The notes: generated from the sequence alone by a model not told the origin. DNA of 64,000 nt from Porticoccaceae bacterium LTM1 (GCA_030252795.1 CP127080.1:352536-416535), one strand, 5' to 3'; shown: positions 1 to 10,756, numbered from the stretch's first letter. Numbers and translations are program-made.

Positions 1-2357
1 ATGGTGAGACGAGCAATGCCAGTTTGAATGAGCGCCTCAGTGGAGGCCTGGAATTGGCTGTCGAAAAATATGAAGGGGGTGCCTGGGTAGATGCAACGAT
101 CATTACGGATAGGGCTACACTCTCCCTACCGAATAGTAATTATCGCTATAAAGACGGTGTGCCACTTCCGCAAATGCCGGCAGGCTATACCCCGGTCAGT
201 CAAGCGCAGCTGCCGATGTATAACGGGCAGCCACTGGGGTTGTATGATCTGGACGATAGCGGCCAATTGGGGGAAAGCACATATGTGCCATTCCAGGGGC
301 ACTCACTATCCCCTGAGGATGAGACGATTGGCGCCTCGTTATTTTTAAATCAGGCGCTTCGGGAGAATATCCAGCTCTCTTTGAGTCTGGATTACAGTGC
401 CACAGATAAAGTCAGTAGTTCTGCTTACGGCAACACAAACGCCTACGTAAAAGACGATTCGCCAAACAATCCATTCCTGACCAATTTCGATTACAGTTGG
501 GACACTGGATTTCCACAACAGGCGCAAGTCGTGAGACAAAGCTCCTACTCATTAAGTGGTGATCTTACCTGGGATTTCCACGAAGACTGGGTCGCCCGTT
601 TGGGGTTTGGGGTAAATCTCGGTAAGAACGATTCAGATACATTTAATAAGGTCATGCGAGGAGGGCCGACAGGGCTCAATAGCCTGGTAGATGGTTATTA
701 CATGAATGGCAGTGAAAAGGTCTATACCGGGACGCACTTCAATGATCCCCTGCTGGGTTACGACAGTCTTGATGACCTTGCGACAGGCTCGATGACCCCC
801 TATTTACACACCCACAATAACAGTATATCCAAGGACATTGACCTGGATATTCAGGGCAGTTTGTTTGAGTTGCCTGCCGGTGATGTGCGTGGCAGTTTTT
901 CCCTGGCTTGGCGCAAGCAGGAAAATGAAGTGTTCAATAATAATAGCCGCTTTGAGTCAGATGCTTTTTTTGACAACGACGGCCAGTCTCAAATAACTGA
1001 CTATGATCTGGAGTATGGCGAAAGCACTAAATCTATTGGGGGTGAAATAGCCGTTCCCCTGGTAAGTGAAGAAATGGGAATTCCAATGGTGCAAGACCTG
1101 CTGTTCAGTGCGTCAGCGAACCTTGAAGATTACTCAAATGTCGAAGAGCGCGGAAAAAACTGGGCAGCCGGTTTTAATTGGTCCCCATCAGACTGGTTGA
1201 CTGTTCGGCTTAATCGAACCTACAGCCTGTCAGTACCGGAAGCCGTTCGTTCCGCACTTCCCCAAAGTTGGGAGGTTCAATCTATGTACTGGTTGATTCC
1301 AAATGAGGGTACGCCATTCTGGCAGGGCCAGCCGGTATTTGGTGAAATCTGGCAAATGACGGAAGGTAATGATCATCTTAAAGCGGAGCGCACTTATGGA
1401 ACGGCCTTGGGTTTTATTTTTACACCCACGTTTCTTGAGGGATTAGATATCAAACTCGATATCACAGAGACGGAGGCAAGAGACCAAATTGGCAATCCGG
1501 CTTTTGGTAGTTCCGTCAATGCATTTACAGCAGAGACACTATTGCCAGAAAATATCGCACGAAATCCTCTTATGGCCTTTGCCGATCCGGAAAATAATCC
1601 AAAGCACAGGGATGTATCTTTGGGGTGGCGTACATTGGATGAAGGTGACCTGATTTTGGATAGGCGCTTGTACAATGTGGGTGATACCTACAGTCGCGGT
1701 GCAGACCTTCAAGTAAGCTATAACTTCAGTTCTGACTTGGGCGACTGGCTTGTCACTTGGCGGCACCAATACCTCAATAAACACGACGTGATCCGCTCCA
1801 ACCTGTGTGAACAGACCGATATGTGTAATTCGAATCTTCACCCAGGCACCTATGAGGATATGGGCTTTGGCAAGCCGGTGAATACGGTGGATGAAATGGA
1901 TCGAACTTTTAATATGTATGGGGTTTTTGCGCTCCCTGAAAATAAAGGATCAGTTGATGTCAATTGGAGTTATCGTGGTTTTGGTGTGAACCTGTCGACA
2001 GCCTATGAAGAGGAGACAGCTGTAGTTAGACAGAAATTGAGTTTTGCCGGGTACGATATGAACGGCAAGCCCACTTGGAATCACTTTCGTTACCGCGATG
2101 TAACCAAACCTGCCCAGGCAATCAATATGTCAATGAGCTACGAGTTTGGCAGTGATGGATTGTTTGAAACTCCTGACTGGCTGAACGGTGTAAGGGTTTC
2201 TCTGACTGTAGATGAGCTGTGGCGCCGGGAACGCAAGACGAAAACCGAAGTGCTAGATGCAGAATTTGAGGGTGAACCTGAAGAGCTTGAAGTGAATAAA
2301 TTCACCATCTATCCACGCGGTCGCGCATTCTCACTACGTATCACCGGAATGTTTTAA
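1..2357 (+). CDS. TonB-dependent receptor, C-terminal part (5' end outside window)
   Basis: The reading frame (first full codon at base 3) is open from the window edge, so the N-terminus, TonB box and plug domain are missing. About 785 residues remain. They alternate short polar and aromatic stretches as in outer-membrane beta-barrel strands and long loops, and end in ...FSLRITGMF, with the terminal phenylalanine typical of proteins assembled by the BAM complex. The family imports siderophores, vitamin B12, glycans or peptides with energy from TonB-ExbBD; the substrate here cannot be told. A terminator follows directly, so this is the last gene of its unit. The convergent neighbours are a thioredoxin-domain lipoprotein and another TonB-dependent receptor. 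Confidence 0.85.
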   Translation, partial: GETSNASLNERLSGGLELAVEKYEGGAWVDATIITDRATLSLPNSNYRYKDGVPLPQMPAGYTPVSQAQLPMYNGQPLGLYDLDDSGQLGESTYVPFQGHSLSPEDETIGASLFLNQALRENIQLSLSLDYSATDKVSSSAYGNTNAYVKDDSPNNPFLTNFDYSWDTGFPQQAQVVRQSSYSLSGDLTWDFHEDWVARLGFGVNLGKNDSDTFNKVMRGGPTGLNSLVDGYYMNGSEKVYTGTHFNDPLLGYDSLDDLATGSMTPYLHTHNNSISKDIDLDIQGSLFELPAGDVRGSFSLAWRKQENEVFNNNSRFESDAFFDNDGQSQITDYDLEYGESTKSIGGEIAVPLVSEEMGIPMVQDLLFSASANLEDYSNVEERGKNWAAGFNWSPSDWLTVRLNRTYSLSVPEAVRSALPQSWEVQSMYWLIPNEGTPFWQGQPVFGEIWQMTEGNDHLKAERTYGTALGFIFTPTFLEGLDIKLDITETEARDQIGNPAFGSSVNAFTAETLLPENIARNPLMAFADPENNPKHRDVSLGWRTLDEGDLILDRRLYNVGDTYSRGADLQVSYNFSSDLGDWLVTWRHQYLNKHDVIRSNLCEQTDMCNSNLHPGTYEDMGFGKPVNTVDEMDRTFNMYGVFALPENKGSVDVNWSYRGFGVNLSTAYEEETAVVRQKLSFAGYDMNGKPTWNHFRYRDVTKPAQAINMSMSYEFGSDGLFETPDWLNGVRVSLTVDELWRRERKTKTEVLDAEFEGEPEELEVNKFTIYPRGRAFSLRITGMF

Positions 2358-2378
2358 TCTTTTAGTTAAACCTGTTTT

Positions 2379-2413
2379 AGGGGCCATAGTTCCTGTGGCT
2401 CCTTTTTATTTTT
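2379..2413 (+). terminator. Rho-independent terminator of the first receptor gene
   Basis: An 11-bp stem (AGGGGCCATAG with CTGTGGCTCCT, including G-T pairs) closes a 3-nt loop and is followed by a T-rich run. It begins 22 bases after the stop codon. The opposite strand has no U-run, so it serves only the plus-strand gene. Confidence 0.85.
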
Positions 2414-2428
2414 ACTACCTCTTGTAGT

Positions 2429-3604
2429 TTATTCATCGCTAATGAGCAGTTGATTGATTTCACGCTTCAGTTCTTCAGTGTTACCTTGGTGTCGCATGAC
2501 AATTTTGCCACTTTGGTCAATTAGGAAAACTGTTGGGTAGGAAGACACGTTCCAGGTAGAGAGCAGATCGCTGTCGGGGCCTATATAAGTATTAATGAAC
2601 GGCATGTCGTGATCTGCGAGGAATTCTGATACGTCCTGCAGCTCTGTATCGACACTGATGGTGATAAGCAGGAAAGGCTGGCCTGAGAGTTCCTCAACCA
2701 GCTGACGGTGATGCGGAATTGATTGGACACATGGAATACACCATGTGGCCCAGAAGTCGAGCATCACTACTGAGCCAGAGTAATCGGATACCTTTATAAC
2801 TTGGCCATCCAGAGTGGTTAGTACAGTGTCCGGGGCCGGCGAGCCTGGTGTCAGCGCCAGGCCATTAAGCAGACCTTCTGCAATTTGTCCGGCTTGGGCA
2901 ATATATCTGAGCCCCTTGCTGGGGGAATAGTATTGCAATTCCAGTTTTGGATTCTCTTGTAAAACACGGTTGGCCAGTGTGCGAATCTGTTTACTCAATA
3001 GATGTGTGTCACTTGTCATCCAGTGTTGAAAGGTTTTCAGTGCTGAGTCAGTAGGGGGGATCTGGCTTTGTTCCAGAAGATATTGCTCCGCCGTTTTTTG
3101 TGATCGCATGAAACTTGCTCTGGCGTTTAATACGGCATCGTAACTTTGCGCCAATGCGATCATGGCGCTGATGCGGGATTCTGGTGGACTCTCTTTTGAG
3201 ATAAATGTTTCAAAGAAATGGATGTATTCAGGGGTCAAAACCGTCGGGCCAATTGGTCCAGTCAACAGGGTGGCGGCTTCCGGATTGGCAGTATGATAGT
3301 TGGTCAGCAATCTGAGCTGTTCTTTTTTTAGTGCTGGGTCGCGGGTGGCAAAGAAGATATGCCTGATCGACTGGAATGCGATTTCATCCAGACTGTTTTC
3401 CCGATATATCTCAACGAATTGTTTTTCTATTTCGTTCCATTGGTGTGCTGAAGTATCAGCCTGTTTATCTCCTTTACGCCATTGCTGTAATGTTGCCTCT
3501 GCAGTTTTGAAACGGCTTGTGCGAGTGTCGGTTGATTGGCAGGAAATCAGTAGGAATGAGAAAGACACCATCACCAAAAAAGTGCAGGTTGATTTGTACT
3601 GCAT
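2429..3604 (-). CDS. Lipoprotein with C-terminal TlpA/ResA-like thioredoxin domain
   Basis: About 391 residues. The N-terminus is a lipoprotein signal with lipobox LISC and Cys22 as the likely lipidated residue. Residues 30-250 are helical with no recognised domain. The C-terminal ~140 residues form a thioredoxin-like domain with FWATWCIPC (Cys289 and Cys292) and a cis-proline in SSYPTVF near residue 357. The family reduces disulfides in periplasmic proteins; here it should be membrane-anchored. I chose the ATG with AGAGAG about 8 bases upstream rather than an in-frame GTG seven codons earlier. It lies 59 bases after the receptor gene on the same strand, so the two are probably co-transcribed, as often seen for TonB receptors paired with redoxin lipoproteins. 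Substrate unknown. Confidence 0.85.
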   Translation of the reverse strand: MQYKSTCTFLVMVSFSFLLISCQSTDTRTSRFKTAEATLQQWRKGDKQADTSAHQWNEIEKQFVEIYRENSLDEIAFQSIRHIFFATRDPALKKEQLRLLTNYHTANPEAATLLTGPIGPTVLTPEYIHFFETFISKESPPESRISAMIALAQSYDAVLNARASFMRSQKTAEQYLLEQSQIPPTDSALKTFQHWMTSDTHLLSKQIRTLANRVLQENPKLELQYYSPSKGLRYIAQAGQIAEGLLNGLALTPGSPAPDTVLTTLDGQVIKVSDYSGSVVMLDFWATWCIPCVQSIPHHRQLVEELSGQPFLLITISVDTELQDVSEFLADHDMPFINTYIGPDSDLLSTWNVSSYPTVFLIDQSGKIVMRHQGNTEELKREINQLLISDE

Positions 3605-3663
3605 GATTGCTCTCTTCGTTGTCACACTCAGCCTTTGTGGCGAAGCGACTAAGTGTGACTCTA

Positions 3664-6414
3664 TTACTCGGTGAATCGATGTGTATACCTGATTGATAAA
3701 ACCCTTCCCAAAATGGAGCTGTTGGCCTGATCAAAAGCACCGGTGCCAAAAATGGTACGACTGACGGTGGGTTCTTCATCAAGGATATTGCGGAATCCAA
3801 CGTACAGGTCGCTGTGTTCAGTGGCGCTCCAGGTGACTGAAGCGTCTACGGTGATAAATTTACTGACGTCGCCGATAGGCGGAACCTGTTGTATGAGGGC
3901 CTGTTCGGGAGTACGTCCGTCGTAACCGTCAAGGAAGTTTAGTGCTACGTTATAAAGCAAGTTGCCAGTGCGTAAATTGTTGCTCCAAACGCCTTTGTAC
4001 TCAGGTCCTCCTGGCAGTGAACCTGCCTGGCCGCGATATCCAATAGCGCTCAGCACTGGTTGTCCGGGTGCAGCTGCACGGTCGTAGGAGTCAATCCAGG
4101 TAAACAGCAGAGAGGAAGAAAACTCTCCGATATCTGCCAATTCATTGTTGTAAGTGACGCCTACGTCATAACCGTCCGTTTCAAATCCGGTCACGTTCGT
4201 GGAGCCGGATGTAAGCGCGGTGATCATGCCGTTGGCATCGCGAGTCACTGACACTCCATAGGAGCTCAAGTCGGCGCCTGAGGCTTCCAGTTCCAGCACT
4301 GTTCCGCTGTTGAGATTGGCCACCTGGTCTTCAAGTTCTACCTTCCAGTAGTCCACTGACAGCGTCCAGTTGTCGTTGATCCCCCATGAGAAACCCAGGT
4401 TGTAATTGTCTGCCGTTTCCGGTGCCAGGGCGGAACCGCCTTTAATAGTCTGTACAAAGCTGACTGGCTGGCAGGCGGGGTCGGAAGGGTCGTTGCCAGC
4501 CTCATTACAGCGCAGGGTGTCTACCGCTGTGGTAACCAATTGTGTTGTGCCGGAGCCGACAAAGAACAGATTGGGTGCTGCAATTCCTTCCGATAGTGAT
4601 GCGCGGATATTAAGTCCTGACAATGCCTGCCAGGCCAGGGCATAGCGATTAGTAAGTTCACTGAAATCAGGTAAGTCGTAGGAGTCCCAGCGGCCAGCCC
4701 AGCTAAATTCCAGTGATTGGCCAAGGGGTATGATCAACTCAGTGAATACGGAATCCACGTTTCTCTCATTGTCGGCCGGCAGGGCAAAGCCGTCATTAAA
4801 ACCCTGTCCGAACCCGTCGCCAGAGCCCTCTTCGAAATAAGATTCCTGCCGATATTCATAGCCAATGGAATAAAGCGGCGTGCCGGTGGCTAAATCCAGT
4901 GCAGTGATGGCGCCATTCCAGTTGATGTTGAAGACCTCCAGTTCTCCGATGCTGTGACGAAGAAAAGCGCTGGCCCCGTTGGCGAATGCACTTCTGGCAT
5001 TCTGTGCAGTTCCAAACGGGTTGAGTATGCCGCTGTCGATAGCGGCCTGGATGTTAGCCGTCGACTGGGTATTGGCGAAGGTCTGATCGCCTTCCGATTC
5101 ACTCCAGTTATAGCTGGCTTCCAGGGTTCCGTGGCTGGTTTCCCAGGTCAGGCCAATGGTTGCCAGTATCTGTTCGGTCTCAACAATATTCAGGCCTGGT
5201 GTAGGGGCAGTTAGGTTAAAGCTGAGGTTCCGGGGCCCGGTGACGCCAAACAACGGGTTGGACGGAGTGGCCGCAGCGGTTGGGTTATTCGGGTCGGTGC
5301 TGGCCATGGTTAACCCGAAAATGGTTCGGGCACCTTCATTGGAATCTGTATCCAGTTCACTGTAGAGCACTTCGGCAAACAGGGTCATCGAATCGCTGAG
5401 ATCGTAGTTGCCACGCATAAAGAGAGATAGCAACTCCGTGTCTGCGGTGAAGTCGAAGTCGTCATTATTGTTGAACCGGCACTCCGTGGTGTTGGCGTAA
5501 GTGATGGTCTCCATAGTGTCGGGGTTGGTGATGATGGCTCCCGCCGTTGAGCGGATCCGTGATGGGTCGCAATTGGGCGCTGCAATCAACGGGCTGGATA
5601 TATCAGTGCCATCGCCAAAGGCGTCCAGAATGTTAAATGTTGTGGGGAAGCCACTGCTGATATAGCCGAATCCCAAATCGGGCCCGGCTGCCAGTGCGCT
5701 GATTTCGCCCCTTTGGGTATTGCCGATATCACGATATTCGGCAGAGATAGTCAGGTTGCCACGATCAAAGTTGAGGCCGTAGAGGCCGCCGACCACCACT
5801 TCGTCTCCGCCTATGTCAAAGGGGCTGCCGTATTGCACGTTGACTTCGCCCCCTTCGTAATTGTCCTTCAACACTACGTTGAGAACGCCACCCAGGGCAT
5901 CGGATCCATACACTGGTGAGCCGCCACCGCGGAGTACTTCGATACGTTCAATCGTTGCTGATGGAATAAAGTTAAGGTTAGTGTCGAACGCAAAGAAAGT
6001 GCCGTCCGGCGGTAGGCGGCGGCCATTCAGTAGTGTCAACGTCCGACCGAAACCAAGGCCCCGCAAATCAACTGTGGCGACGTGCTGGCCAGTTGAACCA
6101 CCACTTCCTGTAGGGGTTGATGAGCCGAAGGAGTTATAGGGCAGGCGGCGAAGTACTTCCGCAACAGAGGCTTCGCCAGTCAGTTTGACATCCTCGGCGC
6201 TGAACAGGGTTACGGGCAGGGCGGTATCATCCACTGGCCGTTTTATGCGTGAGCCGATCACAACGACTTCTTCCAGTACTTTCTCTCCCTGATCTTCGGC
6301 CTCTTCAGCGATCACCGAATTCGTAAAACAAACACCACTAATTGCTGCCAGTAATACGACTTCCAGCCTAACCGCCCTCGAAATCTCTTTGGATAGCCTG
6401 TTCATGATGTTCAT
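3664..6414 (-). CDS. TonB-dependent receptor with plug domain
   Basis: About 916 residues. A signal peptide (hydrophobic core around LEVVLLAAISGVCF) ends before EEAEDQ. It is followed by a TonB-box-like stretch EEVVVIGSRIKRP and a plug domain with LRGLGFGRTLTLLNGRRLP, then GSDALGGVLNVVLK, the standard plug/barrel motif. The rest is a beta-barrel ending in GRVLSIRYTHRFTE. The family is the TBDR class common in Alteromonas- and Cellvibrio-like bacteria for peptide or carbohydrate uptake; the substrate is not readable. The ATG at 6414 is used; a GTG five codons earlier and an ATG three codons later are alternatives, and none has a strong ribosome binding site. The lipoprotein with a thioredoxin domain follows as a probable operon partner. 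Confidence 0.88.
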   Translation of the reverse strand: MNIMNRLSKEISRAVRLEVVLLAAISGVCFTNSVIAEEAEDQGEKVLEEVVVIGSRIKRPVDDTALPVTLFSAEDVKLTGEASVAEVLRRLPYNSFGSSTPTGSGGSTGQHVATVDLRGLGFGRTLTLLNGRRLPPDGTFFAFDTNLNFIPSATIERIEVLRGGGSPVYGSDALGGVLNVVLKDNYEGGEVNVQYGSPFDIGGDEVVVGGLYGLNFDRGNLTISAEYRDIGNTQRGEISALAAGPDLGFGYISSGFPTTFNILDAFGDGTDISSPLIAAPNCDPSRIRSTAGAIITNPDTMETITYANTTECRFNNNDDFDFTADTELLSLFMRGNYDLSDSMTLFAEVLYSELDTDSNEGARTIFGLTMASTDPNNPTAAATPSNPLFGVTGPRNLSFNLTAPTPGLNIVETEQILATIGLTWETSHGTLEASYNWSESEGDQTFANTQSTANIQAAIDSGILNPFGTAQNARSAFANGASAFLRHSIGELEVFNINWNGAITALDLATGTPLYSIGYEYRQESYFEEGSGDGFGQGFNDGFALPADNERNVDSVFTELIIPLGQSLEFSWAGRWDSYDLPDFSELTNRYALAWQALSGLNIRASLSEGIAAPNLFFVGSGTTQLVTTAVDTLRCNEAGNDPSDPACQPVSFVQTIKGGSALAPETADNYNLGFSWGINDNWTLSVDYWKVELEDQVANLNSGTVLELEASGADLSSYGVSVTRDANGMITALTSGSTNVTGFETDGYDVGVTYNNELADIGEFSSSLLFTWIDSYDRAAAPGQPVLSAIGYRGQAGSLPGGPEYKGVWSNNLRTGNLLYNVALNFLDGYDGRTPEQALIQQVPPIGDVSKFITVDASVTWSATEHSDLYVGFRNILDEEPTVSRTIFGTGAFDQANSSILGRVLSIRYTHRFTE

Positions 6415-6746
6415 AGCATGCCCAGTCACGGTTATTTGTGTACAAAAAACGTACAGACCCTTCTGCTATAGATCTGCAAGCCAGATCTGTCAAATTGGCA
6501 GAGGAAGGACATTTGGCTCGTTTTGAATGCCTGAGGCGTTGTGGAGACGTGACTTACCTCTGCCAGGGTTACTGGCGGAGAGTCATAATCGGGTTTCGAA
6601 CGTAGTAATGGTGACCTATACGCTTTGCGTTGTGGTGTGAATATATCAAGGTAGCGTGGTGATCAGATGAAATCACTGACCATAAAAAAGGGGCAGCCTA
6701 TTGGTTGCCCCTTTTTCTTCTGCCTTCAGAGGAATGACTATCGGTG
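6415..6746. other. Intergenic region between receptor gene and hutU
   Basis: No gene is supported here. The left part should hold the promoter of the receptor gene, though no strong sigma70 match is obvious. The right end holds the hutU terminator. Confidence 0.6.
6684..6718 (-). terminator. Rho-independent terminator after hutU
   Basis: The stem GGGGCAGCC / GGTTGCCCC with a 4-nt loop is flanked by an A-run on the left and a T-run on the right, so it is symmetric. On the minus strand it ends the hutI-hutC-hutU unit, 29 bases past the hutU stop. Confidence 0.88.
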
Positions 6747-8432
6747 TCAATCCAGGTCGATGGCCGGCAGGTTCAGGCCGTGCTCCTTGGCACACTGCTT
6801 GGCAATTTCGTAACCCGCATCAGCGTGACGCATAACACCGGTCGCCGGATCGTTCCACAGTACACGCTCGATACGCGCTGCCGCTTCGTCACTGCCATCA
6901 CAGCAGATCACTACACCAGAGTGTTGTGAGTAGCCCATGCCAACACCACCACCGTGGTGCAGGGAAACCCAAGTGGCGCCGCCGGCAACGTTGAGCATGG
7001 CGTTAAGCAGAGGCCAGTCGGAAACTGCATCGGAGCCGTCCATCATGCTTTCGGTTTCGCGGTTGGGGCTCGAAACGGAGCCGGAGTCGAGGTGGTCGCG
7101 ACCGATCACAACCGGTGCTTTCAGCTCGCCGTTTTTAACCATCTCATTAAAGGCCAGACCCAGCTTGTGACGCAGGCCCAGTCCGACCCAGCAGATACGT
7201 GCCGGCAGTCCCTGGAAGCTGATGCGCTCACGAGCCATATCCAGCCAATTGTGCAGGTGCGGATCGTCGGCGATGATCTCTTTTACTTTCTGGTCGGTTT
7301 TGTAGATGTCCTCCGGGTCGCCGGAAAGTGCTACCCAGCGGAACGGACCTACGCCACGGCAGAACAGTGGGCGAATGTAGGCGGGAACAAAGCCGGGGAA
7401 ATCGAACGCGTCTTTGACGCCTTCGTTGTAGGCTTCCTGACGGATGTTGTTGCCGTAGTCCACGGTGGGAATGCCGGCGTGGCAGAAGTCCAGCATGGCT
7501 TGAACCTGAATTGCCATGGACTTGCGTGCTTCTTTCGCGACCAGTTCCGGGTTGCTCTGGGCTTTTTCACGCCACTCTTCTACGGTCCAGCCCAGTGGCA
7601 GGTAACCGTTGACAGGGTCGTGGGCAGAGGTCTGGTCGGTGACCAGATCCGGCTTGATGCCGCGCTTGGCCATCTCCGGGAACACCTCGGCGGCATTGCC
7701 CAGCAGGCCGATGGAGATAGCTTCACCTTTAGCGAGCGCGTCGTTGAGCATCTCCATCGCTTCGTCGATGCTGTAAGCTTTTTTGTCGACGTAGCGGGTG
7801 CGCAGGCGGAAATCGATGCGGGTTTCGTCGCACTCCACTGCGATCATGCAGTAACCGGCCATGGTTGCGGCCAGTGGCTGGGCGCCGCCCATACCGCCGA
7901 GGCCACCGGTGAGAATCCACTTGCCTTGGGTGTTACCGTCAAAGTGCTGGCGACCGGCTTCCACGAAAGTTTCGTAGGTACCCTGAACAATGCCCTGAGA
8001 GCCGATGTAGATCCAGGAGCCGGCAGTCATCTGGCCGTACATCATCAGGCCTTTACGATCCAGCTCGTTGAAGTGCTCCCAGTTGGCCCACTCCGGTACC
8101 AGGTTGGAGTTGGCAATCAGTACACGCGGAGCGTCTTTGTGGGTTTTGAACACGCCAACTGGTTTGCCGGATTGCACAAGCAGTGACTCGTCGTCATTCA
8201 GCTCTTTCAGGGCTTCGATGATTTTGTCGTAGCACTCCCAGTTGCGGGCAGCTCGACCGATACCGCCGTATACCACCAAATCCTCCGGGCGTTCAGCTAC
8301 GTCCGGGTGCAGATTATTCTGCAGCATGCGAAATGGTGCTTCAGTAAGCCAGCTTTTGCAGGTTAATTCTGTGCCGGTAGGCGCCGCAATTTTGCGGCTT
8401 GGATCGTGGCGGTTGCCGATTTTGTTGGTCAT
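6747..8432 (-). CDS. hutU: Urocanate hydratase (urocanase)
   Basis: About 561 residues, the usual length of bacterial urocanase. It converts urocanate to 4-imidazolone-5-propionate, step two of histidine degradation, in the cytoplasm with tightly bound NAD+. The urocanase signature [10 protein letters not shown] is present; its cysteine is residue 414, matching the catalytic Cys410 of the Pseudomonas putida enzyme. The glycine-rich stretch [11 protein letters not shown] fits NAD binding. The start chosen is the ATG preceded by TTTAGAGAA; the frame stays open 20 codons upstream, but that extension has no family match. It is the last gene of hutI-hutC-hutU, separated from hutC by 254 bases that hold an inverted-repeat element. 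Confidence 0.97.
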   Translation of the reverse strand: MTNKIGNRHDPSRKIAAPTGTELTCKSWLTEAPFRMLQNNLHPDVAERPEDLVVYGGIGRAARNWECYDKIIEALKELNDDESLLVQSGKPVGVFKTHKDAPRVLIANSNLVPEWANWEHFNELDRKGLMMYGQMTAGSWIYIGSQGIVQGTYETFVEAGRQHFDGNTQGKWILTGGLGGMGGAQPLAATMAGYCMIAVECDETRIDFRLRTRYVDKKAYSIDEAMEMLNDALAKGEAISIGLLGNAAEVFPEMAKRGIKPDLVTDQTSAHDPVNGYLPLGWTVEEWREKAQSNPELVAKEARKSMAIQVQAMLDFCHAGIPTVDYGNNIRQEAYNEGVKDAFDFPGFVPAYIRPLFCRGVGPFRWVALSGDPEDIYKTDQKVKEIIADDPHLHNWLDMARERISFQGLPARICWVGLGLRHKLGLAFNEMVKNGELKAPVVIGRDHLDSGSVSSPNRETESMMDGSDAVSDWPLLNAMLNVAGGATWVSLHHGGGVGMGYSQHSGVVICCDGSDEAAARIERVLWNDPATGVMRHADAGYEIAKQCAKEHGLNLPAIDLD

Positions 8433-8485
8433 TTCTCTAAACTCTTTGTGTGCTAAAAGTTGGACGAAAGTGTTTTTGCCAAGCG

Positions 8486-8655
8486 GTCGCACGTCGCACG
8501 TCGCACGTCGGACGTCGCACGCTAAAAGCGGCTCAGGACTACGAAATAATTCGACTAGACCCTGAAAATTCGGAGCACAAAACTGTCAGTGCTCACAGGA
8601 GTGTTGGTTGTGCACGTTGGGTTTGGCGTGCGACGTGCGACGTCAGACATGCGAC
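8486..8655. repeat. Inverted-repeat element with arms of 7-bp tandem units (copy 1)
   Basis: The left arm is five tandem 7-bp units GTCGCAC (one reads GTCGGAC) from 8486 to 8520. The right arm from 8628 to 8655 is four units of the inverse GTGCGAC (one GTCAGAC, one ATGCGAC). They can pair across about 107 bases. The element lies in the hutC-hutU gap. Copies 2 and 3 are upstream of hutG and rng. Confidence 0.85.
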
Positions 8656-8686
8656 CCTACTTAGATCCAACAAATCACCCCGAAAA

Positions 8687-9451
8687 TCAATTATTTGTTG
8701 CGTACCTCGCTCCCAAGTCATACCGCGTACTCGGATAGGTGAAGTCAGCCAAGGTCACCACGGCTCCGTTTTTCCAGGTACGACGACTTAGTCGCAGGCA
8801 CGGTTCCGTGGATGGTATTGCGAGCATCTCCTGCATTTCTTCGTCGGGCAAAATGGCGCGAACGATGTGCTCCATTTCGTCGGGACGATAGAGGTTGATC
8901 AGGTACTGGGTTGGGGTTGTGGCAGAAAAATCTGCTGTCAAAAACTCCGGTGCCATGCTCGGGTTGACCCAGCGCTCTTCAAGCTGGATCGGTACATCGT
9001 TCTGAAAGTGCAGCATCACGATGTGGAATACCTCGGTACCGGGTTTAACCTCCATGCGTTCAGCTACATCCCCGTGAGCCTGCTCGGCCTGGATGTGCCA
9101 GATATCGGCGTGATGATTTTTCCCCTGGGCGCGGATCTCGTCAGCGATATCCTGAATTTCAATCAGGCTGGCATGGCGAGGTGGTTCTGCCACAAAGGTT
9201 CCTACACCGTGTACCCGTTCAAGGTAACCGCGCTGGGTCAGCTCTCGTAAGGCGCGGTTAATGGTCATCCGGCTTACGCCAAGGTCCTCAACCAGGGTAT
9301 TTTCCGAAGGAACCTTTTCGCCTTTGCCCCATTCTCCAGAACGGATTTTCTGAATAATGGAGTCCTGAATCAGTTGGTAGAGCGGTACCGCTGTATTGCG
9401 GGGCAGGGCGCTCAGGTTGGGTTCTTGCTTTTGATTGTTGTTAATGGTCAT
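8687..9451 (-). CDS. hutC: Histidine utilization repressor, GntR family
   Basis: About 254 residues. Residues 20-88 form a GntR winged helix-turn-helix ([26 protein letters not shown], then [16 protein letters not shown]). The remainder is a UTRA ligand-binding domain with the signature ...[10 protein letters not shown]. HutC represses hut genes and is released by urocanate. It overlaps hutI by four bases (ATGA) and has a good ribosome binding site (AAAGGAG), so the two genes are translationally coupled. This order makes HutC part of the regulon it controls. A palindrome TGTATATACA between hutI and hutF is the likely operator. Confidence 0.96.
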   Translation of the reverse strand: MTINNNQKQEPNLSALPRNTAVPLYQLIQDSIIQKIRSGEWGKGEKVPSENTLVEDLGVSRMTINRALRELTQRGYLERVHGVGTFVAEPPRHASLIEIQDIADEIRAQGKNHHADIWHIQAEQAHGDVAERMEVKPGTEVFHIVMLHFQNDVPIQLEERWVNPSMAPEFLTADFSATTPTQYLINLYRPDEMEHIVRAILPDEEMQEMLAIPSTEPCLRLSRRTWKNGAVVTLADFTYPSTRYDLGARYATNN

Positions 9452-10686
9452 TCGACACTCCTTTTAGCACCCGCGAACAATACCTGCTCACAGGGGAGGT
9501 CTGCCACTAAATAACTGAGTTGAGCCGGGTTTTTGGCGCGCCACAACACCAGATCGGCGCGTTTGCCTGCCTCCAGTGTGCCCACTTCGCGATCTACCCC
9601 GAGTGCTTTTGCGGCGTTGCGAGTGACACCGGCCAGGGTTTCTTCCGGAGTCAGGTGAAACAGGGTGCAACCCATGCTGAGCATCAGCAGCAGCGATACC
9701 ACCGGCGATGATCCCGGATTGCAGTCGGTGGCCACTGCGATTGGAACGCCGGCATCACGCAGTGCCTGAATCGGGGGCAGTTTGGTTTCGCGCAGGCAGT
9801 AAAAAGCACCTGGCAGCAGAACCGCTACAGTGCCACTGGCTTTCATTTTGGCAATGTCACTTTCGTTAAGGTATTCGAGGTGATCCGCTGAGAGTGCGCA
9901 GTGCTTGGCTGCCAGTCGAGAACCGCCGAGGTCGGAAAGTTGTTCGGCGTGCAGTTTCACCCGCAGGCCTTGCAGCTCGGCGGCATGGAATACACGCTCG
10001 GTCTGCTCGACTGAAAACCCGATTCCTTCGCAAAAGGCATCCACCGCATCGGCCAGCCCATCGGCATAAATGGCCGGCATCATCTCGTTGCAGACCAGGT
10101 CGATATAATCATCAGCGCGGTCTTTATATTCTGGCGGTAGAGCGTGGGCACCGAGGAAGGTGGTTTTTACTGACACCGGATACTCAGCGCCAAGGCGGCG
10201 GGCAACCCGCAACTGCTTGGCCTCATGCTCAAGAGCCAGACCGTAGCCGGATTTGATTTCAACGGTAGTTACTCCGTCAGCCATCAATCGCTTGAGTCGC
10301 GGCAAGGCTTGTTGAAACAGTTCCTCTTCACTGGCGGCACGAGTCGCTTTTACTGTGGAGACGATACCACCTCCGGCGCGGGCGATCTCTTCGTAGCTGG
10401 CACCATTAAGGCGCATTTCAAACTCTTCAGAGCGATCGCCGCCATACACAAGGTGGGTGTGGCAGTCGATCAGGCCGGGTGTTACCAGTTTTCCCTGGCA
10501 GTCAGTTACCTCTTGCGCTAACTCAGAGGCTGTTCCGGGTAATTGGTCCATGTTGCCCAACCAAGCTATGCGGTCTCCTTCCACGGCAATGGCGCCGTTC
10601 TCGATCATCCCGTAAGGCTCGCCATTTTCAGTCATGGTGGCGATGCGGGCGTTGATCCAGAGTGTGTTCCAGCGAGCTTGGGTCAT
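9448..10686 (-). CDS. hutI: Imidazolonepropionase
   Basis: About 412 residues, the usual family length. It is a cytoplasmic metal-dependent amidohydrolase that opens imidazolone-5-propionate to N-formimino-L-glutamate, step three of histidine breakdown. Visible metal-site motifs are [10 protein letters not shown] (His76 and His78), [25 protein letters not shown] and [10 protein letters not shown], in the order seen in the amidohydrolase superfamily. It is the first gene of the minus-strand hut unit and stands opposite hutF across 216 bases. Its ribosome binding site is weak. Confidence 0.97.
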   Translation of the reverse strand: MTQARWNTLWINARIATMTENGEPYGMIENGAIAVEGDRIAWLGNMDQLPGTASELAQEVTDCQGKLVTPGLIDCHTHLVYGGDRSEEFEMRLNGASYEEIARAGGGIVSTVKATRAASEEELFQQALPRLKRLMADGVTTVEIKSGYGLALEHEAKQLRVARRLGAEYPVSVKTTFLGAHALPPEYKDRADDYIDLVCNEMMPAIYADGLADAVDAFCEGIGFSVEQTERVFHAAELQGLRVKLHAEQLSDLGGSRLAAKHCALSADHLEYLNESDIAKMKASGTVAVLLPGAFYCLRETKLPPIQALRDAGVPIAVATDCNPGSSPVVSLLLMLSMGCTLFHLTPEETLAGVTRNAAKALGVDREVGTLEAGKRADLVLWRAKNPAQLSYLVADLPCEQVLFAGAKRSVE

Positions 10687-10756
10687 TATTCAGGGAACCT
10701 TATTTTAAAGTTTCGACAATCTCGCAGGCTCAAATCTATCTTTGTAAATGCGAGGT

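Noticed and set aside
6954-8186. A 410-codon open frame on the plus strand inside hutU
   Set aside because: It is antisense to urocanase, whose catalytic motif and full length are clear. Its predicted protein has no recognisable domain, and the openness reflects codon bias of hutU.
8486-8655. Short tandem repeats as a possible CRISPR array
   Set aside because: Units are 7 bp, contiguous, without spacers, and arranged as an inverted pair. No cas gene is near.
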